Below, in pieces: positions 39,963-49,767 of a DNA stretch of 64,000 bases (its first letter is position 1; each line of letters starts with the position of its first letter). This DNA is from Ciceribacter sp. L1K22 (GTDB lineage: Bacteria; Pseudomonadota; Alphaproteobacteria; Rhizobiales; Rhizobiaceae): NCBI RefSeq assembly GCF_017599385.1, contig NZ_JAGFPK010000002.1, positions 899,661-963,660 of the forward strand, given 5' to 3'. Below the pieces are notes generated by a model. The model was given only the letters and a program-made list of their open reading frames with translations. It did no database searches and was not told the DNA's origin. Made by a program: the position numbers and the translations under genes.

Positions 39963-40466
39963 TTACTTGCAGCTTTCGATTTTCTGCAATGCAGCCGAGA
40001 TACCCGATAGCGAGTACGTATACGAAGTGGCGGTACCGCGCGCAGACGTTGCTTTCACACTCATCGAACGCCCCGACTTCATCGCGGAGACGAGAGCCGG
40101 CTCCTCAGCCGCGTTCTCGACCCAGGCAGCCGTATCCTTGGTGAACATAACGAAATTCTTGCCGTCGATGCTGACGTTGACTTTCGACGCTTCTTTAAGC
40201 GGATAGCCCATCATCGCCTGCGGTTCATACGAAATGTTCTGGCCAGGTCTTTGCGAGACGATAAAGAAGATATCCCCATGGTTCACCGATGCCGGCTCCT
40301 TTGCTGTCGGCACAGCCAGGACGTAACAAACGGTTCCGCCATTAGCCTTGTAGGAATAGGCGCCCCAAGCCTTGAACTGCTCTATCCGTGTCGGCGACTG
40401 GGCAATAGCCACGCCGAAGCTTGCCAGAACGATTGCGAGTGCGGTGGTGGTACGTCTTACAAACAT
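39963..40466 (-). CDS. Invasion-associated locus B (IalB) family protein
   Basis: This 167-residue secreted protein has a signal peptide (about 1-22, cut after VAIAQ) and the IalB-like domain. It has the opening segment KAWGAYSYKANGGTVCYV, VNHGDIFFIVSQRPGQN, and a C-terminal Cys (IESC) that may pair with the first. IalB of Bartonella is linked to erythrocyte invasion, but in free-living rhizobia homologues are ordinary envelope proteins of unknown role. It ends at a hairpin terminator ahead of rlmN. Confidence 0.88.
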   Translation of the reverse strand: MFVRRTTTALAIVLASFGVAIAQSPTRIEQFKAWGAYSYKANGGTVCYVLAVPTAKEPASVNHGDIFFIVSQRPGQNISYEPQAMMGYPLKEASKVNVSIDGKNFVMFTKDTAAWVENAAEEPALVSAMKSGRSMSVKATSARGTATSYTYSLSGISAALQKIESCK

Positions 40467-40720
40467 GATTCCCTGCCGGTTGCTCTTCCGTCTGTCCGGT
40501 TTCGAATTCTCGGACCTCTCTTCGTCAAAACCGTCTTCAGCTTAGCTTAAGTTTGGTTAGCAAACTGTGAACGAGCCGAGGAAGACGACCACTGCGTCCC
40601 GTTTGAGGTCGATGAAGTGCGAAAACGGTGGCAACTCGACTCCCTTCGAGCGACCAATCAATGACACAGGCGATGGAAACAGAAGGAATAGGGCAAGAGT
40701 TTGACCTCGACCGCCCTCAG

Positions 40721-41101
40721 TTAGCTCGAAAGGCTTTCCTCTGCGAGCGCACGGTCAGCGGCAGTGTAATGCTCGGCCGTCATATGACCGCGAATAAGGG
40801 CGATCGCGGTGGTAAGCACGGCGATGTCGTCGGTAAATCCAACAAGAGCAAAGACATCAGGCACCACATCAAGCGGCAACACAAAATACCCGAGAGCGGC
40901 GAGCAATATACCCCTCACGCGAAGCGGTGTCTGCGGATCGGTTGCGCAGAAGAACGCAGCAACTAAATCTCGGCCAAAGGGGATTTGCCGGAAAGCGCGT
41001 TTCAAAGTCGGCCAGAATTTCGCGCGAACATCGCGCTCGCGACGGGTCTGGGTATCCTCATCACCCGGCAGGAGAATTTCTCCGATCTTGACATCGTCCA
41101 T
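40721..41101 (-). CDS. DUF1232 (YkvA-like) membrane protein
   Basis: This 126-residue protein has the DUF1232 pattern: VRGILLAALGYFVLPLDVVPDVF followed by FTDDIAVL. One long hydrophobic helix is at about 62-80 with a shorter one at 88-105. The N-terminal 45 residues are charged and cytoplasmic in type. It is 50 bp downstream of phhB in the same direction. Function is unknown for the family; it is described as YkvA-like. Confidence 0.85.
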   Translation of the reverse strand: MDDVKIGEILLPGDEDTQTRRERDVRAKFWPTLKRAFRQIPFGRDLVAAFFCATDPQTPLRVRGILLAALGYFVLPLDVVPDVFALVGFTDDIAVLTTAIALIRGHMTAEHYTAADRALAEESLSS

Positions 41102-41151
41102 CAGCTAACTCCCGGTAAGAGGCTTGGATATGGTGCGAGCCGTCGAGAGTT

Positions 41152-41454
41152 TCAATCCGTTCGCCGAGCGGCATCCGTCATCGCGGAAGCAAGCTTGATG
41201 TCGAGTTCCGTCAATCCCTTCACGACATGTGTGGTCAAACGAACGCTGACGCGTGAATACACGTTGAACCATTCCGGGTGATGGTCCAACCGTTCGGCAA
41301 CAAGAGCACATCTCGTCATGAATGCGAACGCTTCGGCGAAACTGCCGAACCGGAATTCCCGAACGAGAGCATCTCCATTATCGGCCAATTGCCAACCGTG
41401 CAGTTGTGACAATGACTCCCGCAAGGCTTCAGGCGTCAAAATTGCATATGCCAT
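41152..41454 (-). CDS. phhB: Pterin-4a-carbinolamine dehydratase
   Basis: This 100-residue enzyme regenerates the pterin cofactor after aromatic amino-acid hydroxylation. It has the diagnostic active-site signature DHHPEWFNVYSRV and the helical C-terminus ELDIKLASAM. No hydroxylase gene is adjacent, as is common in alphaproteobacteria; the enzyme may instead act on molybdopterin or other pterins, or as a repair enzyme. It lies 52 bp after thpR. Confidence 0.93.
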   Translation of the reverse strand: MAYAILTPEALRESLSQLHGWQLADNGDALVREFRFGSFAEAFAFMTRCALVAERLDHHPEWFNVYSRVSVRLTTHVVKGLTELDIKLASAMTDAARRTD

Positions 41455-41506
41455 TTAAGCCTCATGACCTTTGGTCCCTGAACGTGGCAGGCTAGCTACG
41501 AATGGA

Positions 41507-42100
41507 CTATATCATACTCTTGAGAGGCTCCTCAGCTCTACTGGAGAGGCCGAAGGCGGGAGCGGTCTCATGCAGGGGAAATACCTCCTCAGTCAGGTAA
41601 GGGCCGCCGCCAACGGAATCTCGAGAGGAGAGAAGGACGAACCGTGGTACGACGAAGGGTCCTGTATGGAAATTACCGCGACCGCTCAGATACTGTACGA
41701 CATCATCAAGGCGAGTATTCTTCATCCGGGCCAGCGTGACATGCGGAGAGAACTTTCGCGGATCTGGCGGCAAGCCAATACGCTGGCAGATGCGCTCTAT
41801 CTCGCCCTGCAGGGCAAACATCTCCGGCGTAGGAGAAACACCAGCCCATATAGAATGAGGTTTTTTTGATCCAAACGAGCCAATCCCGGTAAGTTCCAGC
41901 CTGAACTCCGGTCGCTCGATGCGATCCAAGCGGTCAACAATCTCGTCAGCGGTTCGTCCGTCCACATCACCGATGAAACGAAGAGTAATGTGATAGTTTT
42001 CGACGTCGATCCATCGTGCTCCGGGAAGACCGCCCCGCAAGAGTGAAAGGCTGAGCGCCGCGTGACGCGGGATTTCGAGGGCGGTGAATAGTCTCGGCAT
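41507..42100 (-). CDS. thpR: RNA 2',3'-cyclic phosphodiesterase (LigT/ThpR)
   Basis: This 197-residue 2H phosphoesterase has the two catalytic HxT motifs HITL (H37) and HVTL (H120). It hydrolyses 2',3'-cyclic ends of RNA and is a LigT/ThpR homologue. The protein begins MPRLFTALEIP, as usual. It lies 68 bp downstream of tesA and 52 bp upstream of phhB, all in one direction. Confidence 0.92.
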   Translation of the reverse strand: MPRLFTALEIPRHAALSLSLLRGGLPGARWIDVENYHITLRFIGDVDGRTADEIVDRLDRIERPEFRLELTGIGSFGSKKPHSIWAGVSPTPEMFALQGEIERICQRIGLPPDPRKFSPHVTLARMKNTRLDDVVQYLSGRGNFHTGPFVVPRFVLLSSRDSVGGGPYLTEEVFPLHETAPAFGLSSRAEEPLKSMI

Positions 42101-42168
42101 GCGAGATCTCCCCGAATCTTATTGCAGACGCTAACAGCGAATCACGCAACGCAAATTGCCGCAAGCAC

Positions 42169-42822
42169 TTATTTGGCCTTTTCCAAAATCTCTCCAACGA
42201 ATGTCTCGACCAGTGGCATCATCCGCTGCGTCATGACGGCGACCCCGTCGGCGTTGGGATGCATGCCGTCCTCCAACTGAAGCTCCGGTTTGGTGACGAC
42301 GCCGTCAAGGACAAAGGGATACAGAGGAAGGCCAAAAGTGCTTGCGAGTTCCGGATAGATTGCGTTGAAAGCTTCGCCGTATTGCGAACCCATGTTCGGC
42401 GGCGCCAGCATTCCGACCAGGAAAACCGACATCCCGCGTTCCTGCAGCCGTTCTATGATTGCGGTTAGATTTGCCTTCGTTTCGGCAGGTGATAGTCCAC
42501 GCAAGGCGTCGTTTGCACCGAGTTCCAGGATAACACCATCCGTGCCGTCCGGTACCGACCAATCGACACGCGAGAGACCGCCTGAGGTCGTATCGCCGGA
42601 TACGGCCGCGTTCGCGATTTCCACGTTTAAGCCTTTTTCCCGCAGGGACTTCTGAAGCTGTGCTGTGAGGGACTCATCCGGCGAAAGCTGGTATCCCGCC
42701 ATCAGGCTGTCCCCTAGCCCAACAAGCTTGACGACACGATCTTGCGACTTCGCGGGCAGCAGCCCCGACAGCAGGCAGAACGCTATGACGCCGATTTGAA
42801 GAGCCGAAGCTTTAAAAGCCAT
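42169..42822 (-). CDS. tesA: Periplasmic arylesterase / lysophospholipase TesA-type
   Basis: This 217-residue SGNH hydrolase has a signal peptide (about 1-27) and GLGDSLMAGYQ with the nucleophile serine (S39). The AAVSGDTTSGG and ELGANDALRG blocks are present, and the catalytic DGMHPN is near the end (D185, H188). It is a periplasmic thioesterase or lysophospholipase. It is divergent from an ABC transporter ATP-binding gene (74-bp gap), the well-known tesA-ybbA-ybbP arrangement. The ATG at 42822 fits the signal peptide; the frame runs 18 codons further. Confidence 0.93.
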   Translation of the reverse strand: MAFKASALQIGVIAFCLLSGLLPAKSQDRVVKLVGLGDSLMAGYQLSPDESLTAQLQKSLREKGLNVEIANAAVSGDTTSGGLSRVDWSVPDGTDGVILELGANDALRGLSPAETKANLTAIIERLQERGMSVFLVGMLAPPNMGSQYGEAFNAIYPELASTFGLPLYPFVLDGVVTKPELQLEDGMHPNADGVAVMTQRMMPLVETFVGEILEKAK

Positions 42823-42896
42823 ATCCGCTTCCCTAAATTCCTTGAGCAGCAAAACGCCGCGTTTCAGGTTCAGCACGCTATATAGGACGCCCAGGT

Positions 42897-43610
42897 TTGA
42901 GAAAAACGATCATCGAGCTGAAAAAAGCGGATCTCACCCTCGGTACCGCAGCATCTCGCGTGCACGTACTCAAGCAAATCGATTTGACGGTAGAAGAGGG
43001 GGAAGCTGTCGGAATTGTCGGTCCTTCAGGATCCGGAAAATCGACACTCCTTATGGTTTTGGCCGGCCTCGAGCGGTTGGATAGCGGGGAGATCAACATA
43101 AATGACGTACCGCTACATACATTTGGCGAGGACGAACTGGCGAACTTTAGGGGGAAGAATATCGGTATCGTTTTCCAGTCATTTCACCTCATAGCCAATA
43201 TGACGGCGTTGGAGAATGTGGCTTTGCCTCTGGAGTTGGCAAACACGCGCAATGCATTCGATATTGCGCGGAAAGAGTTGGAGGCAGTGGGACTAGGGCA
43301 GAGGCTGACCCACTATCCCGGGCAATTATCGGGCGGCGAGCAGCAACGCGTGGCGATCGCCCGTGCCCTCGCCCCGTCCCCTTCCGTGCTGATCGCGGAT
43401 GAGCCAACCGGCAACCTTGACGGCGAGACCGGGCGACATATCGCTGATCTTTTGTTCGCAAAACAGGCTGAGCGTGGCACGACGCTTGTCCTAGTCACCC
43501 ATGACCCGGTCCTCGCAAACCGATGCACGCGCCAGATCAAGGTAAGGTCGGGTAGCCTGGAAGGTCCAGAAAGACGAGAGGAAGCCGTGCGGGAAATTCA
43601 TCGAGCATGA
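42897..43610 (+). CDS. ABC transporter ATP-binding protein, YbbA-type
   Basis: This 237-residue MacB/LolD-like ATPase has Walker A GPSGSGKST (K48), the signature LSGGEQQRVA, Walker B VLIADEPTGNLDG and a H-loop in LVTHDP. It pairs with the FtsX-like permease next door, with which it overlaps by 4 bp. Genes of this type beside tesA are the YbbA/YbbP system; a role in lipid or toxin removal is proposed but not settled. The start is TTG, with a modest AGG upstream. Confidence 0.92.
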   Translation: MRKTIIELKKADLTLGTAASRVHVLKQIDLTVEEGEAVGIVGPSGSGKSTLLMVLAGLERLDSGEININDVPLHTFGEDELANFRGKNIGIVFQSFHLIANMTALENVALPLELANTRNAFDIARKELEAVGLGQRLTHYPGQLSGGEQQRVAIARALAPSPSVLIADEPTGNLDGETGRHIADLLFAKQAERGTTLVLVTHDPVLANRCTRQIKVRSGSLEGPERREEAVREIHRA

Positions 43611-46156
43611 GGAAATCACTCGCTCTCGTGCCCGTGTCATTTCGCATTGCGCTACGCGAAATGCGTGGTGGGCTCAGCGGATTTTACATATTCTTGGCGT
43701 GTATCGCTCTGGGAACGGCGGCGATCGCCGCGGTCAACTCGGTATCCTCGGCAATTACGGCCTCAATCACGTCCGAGGGACGAACCCTTCTTGCCGGCGA
43801 CATCCGGTTTGAATTGAACAACAGAGAAGCGAGCCAATCTGAGCTGGCCTTCCTGCAGAAGTTCGGGGCTGTTTCGCAGTCTGTCGGACTTAGATCGATG
43901 GCGAGACTACCGGATGGAACAGACCAATCACTCGTAGAGCTGAAGGCTGTCGATGAGTCGTATCCCCTCTATGGTGAATTGACGACCGAGCCAGCCGGTT
44001 TGGCCGCAAGCCTCTTTGCGCCGCCGGAAGAGAGCACCTACACAGCTTTGGTCGCGCCACTGCTGCTTGACAGAATGGGCCTTTCGGCCGGCGATCACCT
44101 GCTTATCGGAGATGCGCGGTTCAGGATCGCGGCAGCCGTGGTTACGGAGCCAGACGCGCTTTCAGAAGGTTTCGGTTTCGCGCCACGTCTTATGACGAGC
44201 CTTGCCGGTTTGCGGGCGACAGGCCTGCTCCAGACCGGCAGCCTGGTTGAGTACACCTATAAGATCAGGCTTTCACCCAGCGCGCCCTCGATAGAGGACA
44301 TACGGGAAGCATCACAGAAGGACTTTCCGAATGCGGGTTGGTCAATCCGCAGCAGTGACCGGGCAGCACCGTCGCTAACGGAAAACGTGCAACGCTTCTC
44401 GCAGTTTCTTACTCTTGTCGGCCTCACAGCGTTGGTGGTTGGAGGCGTGGGCGTGGCCAACGCCGTACGCGCTTTTCTAGACTCAAAACGGACGGTGATA
44501 GCGACTCTAAAATGCGTTGGTGCCCCCGCCGGGGCCGTGGTCATGGTCTACTTCTTCCAGATCGCGTTCATAGCACTAGTCGGGATCGTGATTGGTTTGG
44601 TGGTTGGAGCAGCGGCGCCCATGTTGGCAATGCCTTACCTTGCCCGTTTCCTGCCAATATCCGCGGGGCCCGAACTTCATGGTCAGGCCCTAGTCTTGGC
44701 GGCTCTCTTCGGCATACTAACCACCCTTGCGTTTGCCATCATTCCCTTGGGTCACGCACGGAAGGTCCCGGCTACCGCACTGTTTAGGGAACACGGGACC
44801 CAGTCGAAAGGGCTTCCCTCTTGGTCCTACCTAACGGCAACCGCAGTTACATTGCTAGCGTTGGCCACGCTCGCGATCTGGTCCGCAGAAGACCGTTTCC
44901 TTGCGCTTCTTTTTGTCGGCTCCATGGCGGTTGTCTTTGCAGTTCTTCGCTTCGTCGCCTGGATTGTGACGGAAATCGCCAGACGCGCACCGACGACGTC
45001 CTCGGCCGCGCTACGTCTCGCTATTGGTAACATCCATCGCCCGGGAGCGCTCACCGCATCGGTCGTGCTCTCGCTTGGATTGGGCCTTTCTCTCTTGGTC
45101 ACCCTTGCATTGATCGACGGGAACCTTCGTAGGGAACTGACGGGCAATCTTTCGGAGCGCGCTCCGAACTTCTTCTTTGTTGATTTGCAGCGAGACCAGC
45201 TCGATCAGTTCCGTGCTCTGATCTCGGAAAAATCGCCAACGGGCGTTCTGGCGGAAGTCCCGATGCTACGCGGCCGCATTCTCGAACTCAACGGCATGGA
45301 TGTTACCAAGATCGACGTACCACCGGAGGGGCGCTGGGTATTGCGCGGGGATCGCGGGATAACATATTCGGAGAAGCTGCCGGAAAACGCATCCCTGACG
45401 CAAGGCTCGTGGTGGCCGGAAAACTATCAGGGAGAACCTCTGGTTTCGTTTTCCGAGGAGGAGGCGACAGAGCTCGGGTTGAAGCTTGGCGATACGGTAA
45501 CGGTTAACGTTCTTGGCCGAAGCTTGACGGTCAAGATTGCGAACTTTCGCAAGGTGGAGTGGGAATCGTTGTCCATCAACTTTGTGATGGTCTTTTCGCC
45601 AAACACCTTCGCAGGCGCTCCCCATGCTTGGTTGGCCACCCTCACTGATCCCACTGCGACGGCCGAACAGGAGGCAGATATCTTGCGCAGCGTTACAAAC
45701 ACGCTTCCGACCGTCACCACTGTCCGCGTGAAGGACGCCCTCGACACCGTCAATCGCCTCGTCGCTCAGTTGGCAATCGCGATCCGCGCGGCCGCTTCCG
45801 TCGCCCTTGTCGCATCGATTTTGGTCCTTTCAGGCGCGCTTGCTGCCGGTAACAAGGCTCGGGCGCGTGATGCCGTGATTCTGAAAACCTTGGGCGCCAC
45901 CCGAGTGATGCTAATCAGGGCATTCAGCTATGAATACCTCTTGCTGGGGGCAGCAACAGCGGCATTCGCCTTGCTCGCGGGCGGCGTTGCCGCCTGGTTT
46001 ATAGTGAGCAAAATCATGAATCTCCCGGCCACGTTCCTCCCCAGTGTCGCCATCGGCACATTGCTGGTGGCAATGATCACCACGATCGTTGTCGGACTGA
46101 TAGGCACGTGGCGCATATTGGGACAGAAGGCGGCCCCGGTGCTCCGTGAGCTTTGA
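43607..46156 (+). CDS. FtsX-domain ABC permease, YbbP-type
   Basis: This 849-residue permease has two FtsX-type units. The first TM block is at about 22-48, a soluble periplasmic domain follows (about 50-255), and more helices lie at about 260-420. A second periplasmic segment (about 500-710) precedes three final helices. The duplicated membrane blocks and large periplasmic regions are typical of YbbP/MacB-like permeases. The gene overlaps the ATP-binding gene by 4 bp (ATGA). No periplasmic adaptor or outer-membrane partner is next to it. Confidence 0.92.
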   Translation: MRKSLALVPVSFRIALREMRGGLSGFYIFLACIALGTAAIAAVNSVSSAITASITSEGRTLLAGDIRFELNNREASQSELAFLQKFGAVSQSVGLRSMARLPDGTDQSLVELKAVDESYPLYGELTTEPAGLAASLFAPPEESTYTALVAPLLLDRMGLSAGDHLLIGDARFRIAAAVVTEPDALSEGFGFAPRLMTSLAGLRATGLLQTGSLVEYTYKIRLSPSAPSIEDIREASQKDFPNAGWSIRSSDRAAPSLTENVQRFSQFLTLVGLTALVVGGVGVANAVRAFLDSKRTVIATLKCVGAPAGAVVMVYFFQIAFIALVGIVIGLVVGAAAPMLAMPYLARFLPISAGPELHGQALVLAALFGILTTLAFAIIPLGHARKVPATALFREHGTQSKGLPSWSYLTATAVTLLALATLAIWSAEDRFLALLFVGSMAVVFAVLRFVAWIVTEIARRAPTTSSAALRLAIGNIHRPGALTASVVLSLGLGLSLLVTLALIDGNLRRELTGNLSERAPNFFFVDLQRDQLDQFRALISEKSPTGVLAEVPMLRGRILELNGMDVTKIDVPPEGRWVLRGDRGITYSEKLPENASLTQGSWWPENYQGEPLVSFSEEEATELGLKLGDTVTVNVLGRSLTVKIANFRKVEWESLSINFVMVFSPNTFAGAPHAWLATLTDPTATAEQEADILRSVTNTLPTVTTVRVKDALDTVNRLVAQLAIAIRAAASVALVASILVLSGALAAGNKARARDAVILKTLGATRVMLIRAFSYEYLLLGAATAAFALLAGGVAAWFIVSKIMNLPATFLPSVAIGTLLVAMITTIVVGLIGTWRILGQKAAPVLREL

Positions 46157-46309
46157 GACGGCTTTGAAACTCGCGGAATTTTGACCGGATCGACCTTGTT
46201 TGGGAGGGGAACTGGCATCATATTGTTAGCAGGCATGCTGGAGCTTCGCAGCGGCGCCTGGGCGTTTGCCCGACACCGTAACCAAATCGAAGCTTATAAA
46301 GAGGAAAAT

Positions 46310-47050
46310 ATGTCTGATTACCGCAATTATCCCAACCGGATGGCAGGCAGCGCCGCCTCGTCGACGATGGTCGATGAAGGACTGCGCGCCTATATGCTGA
46401 AGGTTTACAACCTGATGGCTCTCGGCCTCGCGATCACGGGTGTCGCGGCTTACCTTGCCTTTCAGTTCGCATTCGCCGATGGCCAACTGACAGCTTTCGG
46501 CCAGGCGATCTATGTAAGCCCGCTGAAGTGGGTGGTAATGCTGGCACCGCTGGCACTCGTATTCTTCATGAGCTTCCGCATTAATTCCATGAGCGTATCT
46601 GCCGCTCAGACAACGTTCTGGGTTTATGCAGCGTTGATGGGTCTGTCGCTGTCGTCGATCTTCCTGATCTACACCGGACAGAGTATCGTGCAGACGTTCT
46701 TCGTGACGGCAGCCGCCTTCGGTTCTCTGTCGCTTTACGGCTACACCACGCGCCGCGACCTGTCTGCAATGGGCTCCTTCCTGGTTATGGGTCTGTTCGG
46801 ACTGATCATCGCTTCATTGGTAAATCTCTTCCTAGCGTCGTCAGCCTTGGATTTTGCGATCTCGGTGATCGGCGTTCTCGTGTTCGCGGGTCTGACCGCA
46901 TGGGACACACAGCGGATCAAGGAATCCTACTATGAAGCCGACGGCGTGGATGTTGCCGGTCGCAAAGCCATCATGGGTGCGCTTCAGCTCTACCTCGACT
47001 TCGTCAACCTGTTTTTGTTCCTCCTACGCTTCCTCGGAAATCGCGAGTAA
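46310..47050 (+). CDS. Bax inhibitor-1/YccA family membrane protein
   Basis: This 246-residue protein has seven predicted transmembrane helices and the BI-1 family ending LYLDFVNLFLFLLRFLG. The N-terminal 25 residues are soluble. Bacterial homologues (YccA, YetJ) modulate FtsH proteolysis or conduct Ca2+. The ATG at 46310 follows a GAGGA ribosome site; the upstream frame to 46181 has no such support. It ends 24 bp before a strong terminator. Confidence 0.94.
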   Translation: MSDYRNYPNRMAGSAASSTMVDEGLRAYMLKVYNLMALGLAITGVAAYLAFQFAFADGQLTAFGQAIYVSPLKWVVMLAPLALVFFMSFRINSMSVSAAQTTFWVYAALMGLSLSSIFLIYTGQSIVQTFFVTAAAFGSLSLYGYTTRRDLSAMGSFLVMGLFGLIIASLVNLFLASSALDFAISVIGVLVFAGLTAWDTQRIKESYYEADGVDVAGRKAIMGALQLYLDFVNLFLFLLRFLGNRE

Positions 47051-47074
47051 CACAGCCTAAAGGTCACACGACGC

Positions 47075-47104
47075 AAAAGCCCCGGTCGCTCGACCGGGGC
47101 TTTT
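47075..47104. terminator. Bidirectional intrinsic terminator, BI-1 gene / capsule export gene
   Basis: A 14-bp perfect stem (AAAAGCCCCGGTCG at 47075-47088, complement at 47091-47104) with a 2-base spacer forms a strong hairpin. T-runs are present in both directions (TTTTGTTTT on plus, TTTT on minus). It separates the BI-1 gene from the minus-strand export gene and should serve both. Confidence 0.93.
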
Positions 47105-47165
47105 GTTTTGGAGATGATCGCGTGGCGACAAAGGCCGCTCGCCGGCACTACAACTATGCGTAACG

Positions 47166-48353
47166 TTATTCTTGAAGAAGCTGTATCCCTCGAGCGATGC
47201 CAACTGCATCGTCCGCGATACCAACCGGCTGACGGATCATCGTCATGAACTTCACAAAGTCCACGGAAGGATGTCTGGACGCGTAAATCACATCGCGGTT
47301 CTTGATAGGGAAGGTCTGGCCGATAATCAGGCTATCGGCAACCGACATGTCAAAGCGATAGACGATCGGATACTTGCCGTCTTTGTTCGGCTTCATGCCC
47401 TTAGCGACGAGATCGTGGAACCGCTCGGCGGAAAGCAGATCGGAAACGATCTCCGGTTCCTCGTAGCGAAATACGAAATAGCCCCTGGCGTCGGCACGCG
47501 CATCCGCCCCGCCACCAGCCAGCGCAATAGCTTCGAGAAGATTGACCTCGTTCGCGCCGAAGGGGATGCGACCATTCTTCCAGACCTCGCCCAGAACGGT
47601 AAACGTCCTCGGATCCCTTGATACGAAAATCTGGTCCTTTGGCTCGACGTAGATATTTTCAGACGGGTTGTCGAGCAGCGTTTGCAGCAGCACCGAGCCA
47701 GTTCTTTGACCGCGCACGAGAGTGACATACGATTCGTAAGGCTCAGCTTCCGGACCGCCTGCTCTCGCAATTACTTCGCTGATCTTTTCCGCCGTTAGGC
47801 CGAGCGGCACGACGGAAGGGTGTCCCACGGCGCCAGCAACAGCCACCGTACGCGAAGACGATTCCAAGGCATTGACGATAACGTCGGGTTCTACCGCCTT
47901 GTTGGCCAAAGAGCCGAGAACAGCCTGACGTGCTTCTTCCAGCGTCCGTCCAGCAAAAGTCACCATCCCGACGTAAGGAATGGCCGCCTTGCCATCAGGC
48001 TGAACGACGACCTCTATGTTGGTCTGCTTGGAGTCCGAAGTCGAGAAAAGACCATCAGCACCAGCCTCGAAGATCGTGATACGGAGTCGGTCACCAACGC
48101 CAATAACTGGTCTCGTCGCGGCACCACCCAATCCGAAGCGTCGCTTCAACATGCCCGTCGAAAACTCGGCAACCGTACGAGCGGCGGTGCTGTCTACGTC
48201 CACCACGTCAAATACTACCCCGTGGGCACGCTGGGTTTCCGTCAGCGACTTACCTGCTTGAGCATTGATGTCGGACGCCAGAGGGCCTGCACCGGGAACA
48301 GCCTCACAGCCTGCCAAGCCGGCACAAACAATCACAACTGCAATGCGCTTCAA
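47166..48353 (-). CDS. Capsule polysaccharide export lipoprotein (KpsD/Wza type)
   Basis: This 395-residue outer-membrane polysaccharide export protein has a lipoprotein signal ending in LAGC. A Poly_export domain begins at about IGVGDRLRITIFE and spans VQPDGKAAIPYVG, and SLBB-type soluble-ligand-binding blocks follow (VAVAGAVGHPSVVPL; FTVLGEVWKNGRIPF). It forms the outer-membrane channel for capsule export with the KpsE-like co-polymerase. The start is inferred as TTG 48353 behind GGAGACGGG; an upstream frame exists to 48413. It may correspond to rkpU-type genes, but the symbol is not assigned. Confidence 0.85.
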   Translation of the reverse strand: MKRIAVVIVCAGLAGCEAVPGAGPLASDINAQAGKSLTETQRAHGVVFDVVDVDSTAARTVAEFSTGMLKRRFGLGGAATRPVIGVGDRLRITIFEAGADGLFSTSDSKQTNIEVVVQPDGKAAIPYVGMVTFAGRTLEEARQAVLGSLANKAVEPDVIVNALESSSRTVAVAGAVGHPSVVPLGLTAEKISEVIARAGGPEAEPYESYVTLVRGQRTGSVLLQTLLDNPSENIYVEPKDQIFVSRDPRTFTVLGEVWKNGRIPFGANEVNLLEAIALAGGGADARADARGYFVFRYEEPEIVSDLLSAERFHDLVAKGMKPNKDGKYPIVYRFDMSVADSLIIGQTFPIKNRDVIYASRHPSVDFVKFMTMIRQPVGIADDAVGIARGIQLLQE

Positions 48354-48468
48354 AACCCGTCTCCCGACCTTCGTCCGCCAACCCTGTAACACGGGCACGC
48401 ACGAAAACTCCACAACCCAATTACACTAAGGGCACTCAAACTAATAATTTAAGAACGGCACCGTCACC

Positions 48469-49767
48469 CTATTGCATCGCCTCAGGTCGAGCTTGGATGC
48501 CCTTTTGCCAAGTGAGTCTTGGCGGCGTATCAAGAAATCCACCGGGGAGATTGACCTCTCGTGCGACAATTCGCCGAACCATCTCGGCAATCGCGACGAC
48601 TTTCCCCTCCCTATGATAAAAATTTCCTTTCACCTGTATGGTCGCCGCAAGCGCCTGCACGAGATCATCGACCAAAGCCGGATCGACCGGCGAAGGGTTT
48701 CGCCAGAAACTGTCTATGCCATCCTGATGCGTAAGCCCCTCCACGTCGTATACGGCGCAACCAAGCGCGATGGTAGGCTTGAGCGTTCTGATACTATGGA
48801 TTCCAACGGTGGAATTGACGACAACGACCCCGGTCGCAGACTTGAGGATTGCGTTCAGATTTCCCTGTTCAAAAAACCGAACCCGCTCTTCCACCCCATA
48901 GCGCCGTGAGATTGAGGTGACCCTGCTACCCCATCGCTCGATCCCGTTGTCAAGGGGATGCTGCTTGATCAGGAGAGATGCATTCCTGTCGGCATATCTT
49001 GCAAACGAACCGATAACTTCGTCCAGCATGTCGGCCAAATGGACGAAACGCGAATTCGCGCGTATCTGGTAATCGCTTTGCAGCTGCAGCGCCACGAGAA
49101 AATAGGGCGTGAGACCGTTCTGAAGCTCCTCGGATGCCAGATGCCGGGTCGGAAAGAATGCTCGCACGACCCAAGGTAGGTAGTCCTTGAGAGCGGAGTA
49201 GTATTTGTCGTCTGAGAAGAAGGGGAAGAACGGGCGTCCGAAATACGCAACTAGATTGTAGAGTACTTCGTTGAATGCCTCCTGACCGAAGGTATGCGGA
49301 TAGCGCACCGTAAGGTCCGGCGCGGCCACAGATCGGGCAATTGCCGATATTTGGGCTGGGTCCACCGGGAAATGAGAAAATCGCCCCATCCCGCCACGTT
49401 CAAGAGTCAGCCAGTCAGGGCGAAGATAGCCGTGTTCGACGGCGTGACATCGTACCCCCAACGTCTCCGCGACCTCCCAAGCGGTCCGATGATACGGAAG
49501 TTGGTCTGCATAGTAGAGGATGTCCGTCACCCCCTCCTTTTTGATCAAGGCTTCGACAAAACCCCGCCAGTGCTTTAGAGGTTTGCGGAAGTTGATGGCA
49601 CCTCGCTTTCGCCAGAATAATTGATCTCCCAGCGAGAAATTGACTCGCAAGGTTTTGACACCGGCCAGTTCGAAGGCATCAGAAAGCTCCCGCCAGAAGA
49701 CAGACGGTGGCCCCTGAAGGAACAGGATGACAGGCTTGGTTTCACGCGGCTGCTTCACAACGGACAT
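48469..49767 (-). CDS. rkpJ: KpsS/RkpJ-type capsule glycosyltransferase
   Basis: This 432-residue protein of the capsule-synthesis family (PF05159 type) is related to KpsS/LipB and RkpJ. E. coli KpsS and KpsC add beta-Kdo to the lipid terminus of group 2 capsules. Shared signatures are FLQGPPSVFWREL at the N-terminus, EHGYLRPDWLTLE in the middle, and the C-terminal KQHPLDNG and VVNSTVGI. No membrane segment is seen. It points the opposite way to its paralogue at 49888-51165. The ATG at 49767 is used; a TTG seven codons earlier is possible. The Kdo activity is inferred from relatives. Confidence 0.82.
   Translation of the reverse strand: MSVVKQPRETKPVILFLQGPPSVFWRELSDAFELAGVKTLRVNFSLGDQLFWRKRGAINFRKPLKHWRGFVEALIKKEGVTDILYYADQLPYHRTAWEVAETLGVRCHAVEHGYLRPDWLTLERGGMGRFSHFPVDPAQISAIARSVAAPDLTVRYPHTFGQEAFNEVLYNLVAYFGRPFFPFFSDDKYYSALKDYLPWVVRAFFPTRHLASEELQNGLTPYFLVALQLQSDYQIRANSRFVHLADMLDEVIGSFARYADRNASLLIKQHPLDNGIERWGSRVTSISRRYGVEERVRFFEQGNLNAILKSATGVVVVNSTVGIHSIRTLKPTIALGCAVYDVEGLTHQDGIDSFWRNPSPVDPALVDDLVQALAATIQVKGNFYHREGKVVAIAEMVRRIVAREVNLPGGFLDTPPRLTWQKGIQARPEAMQ

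Noticed and set aside
40547..40560. TTAA-N6-TTAG resembling a CtrA site upstream of ialB
   Set aside because: Spacing is six instead of seven and the last base differs, so the match is too weak.
41471..41869. 132-codon plus-strand frame beside thpR
   Set aside because: Most of it is antisense to thpR and it has no recognisable domain, so I treat it as a shadow.
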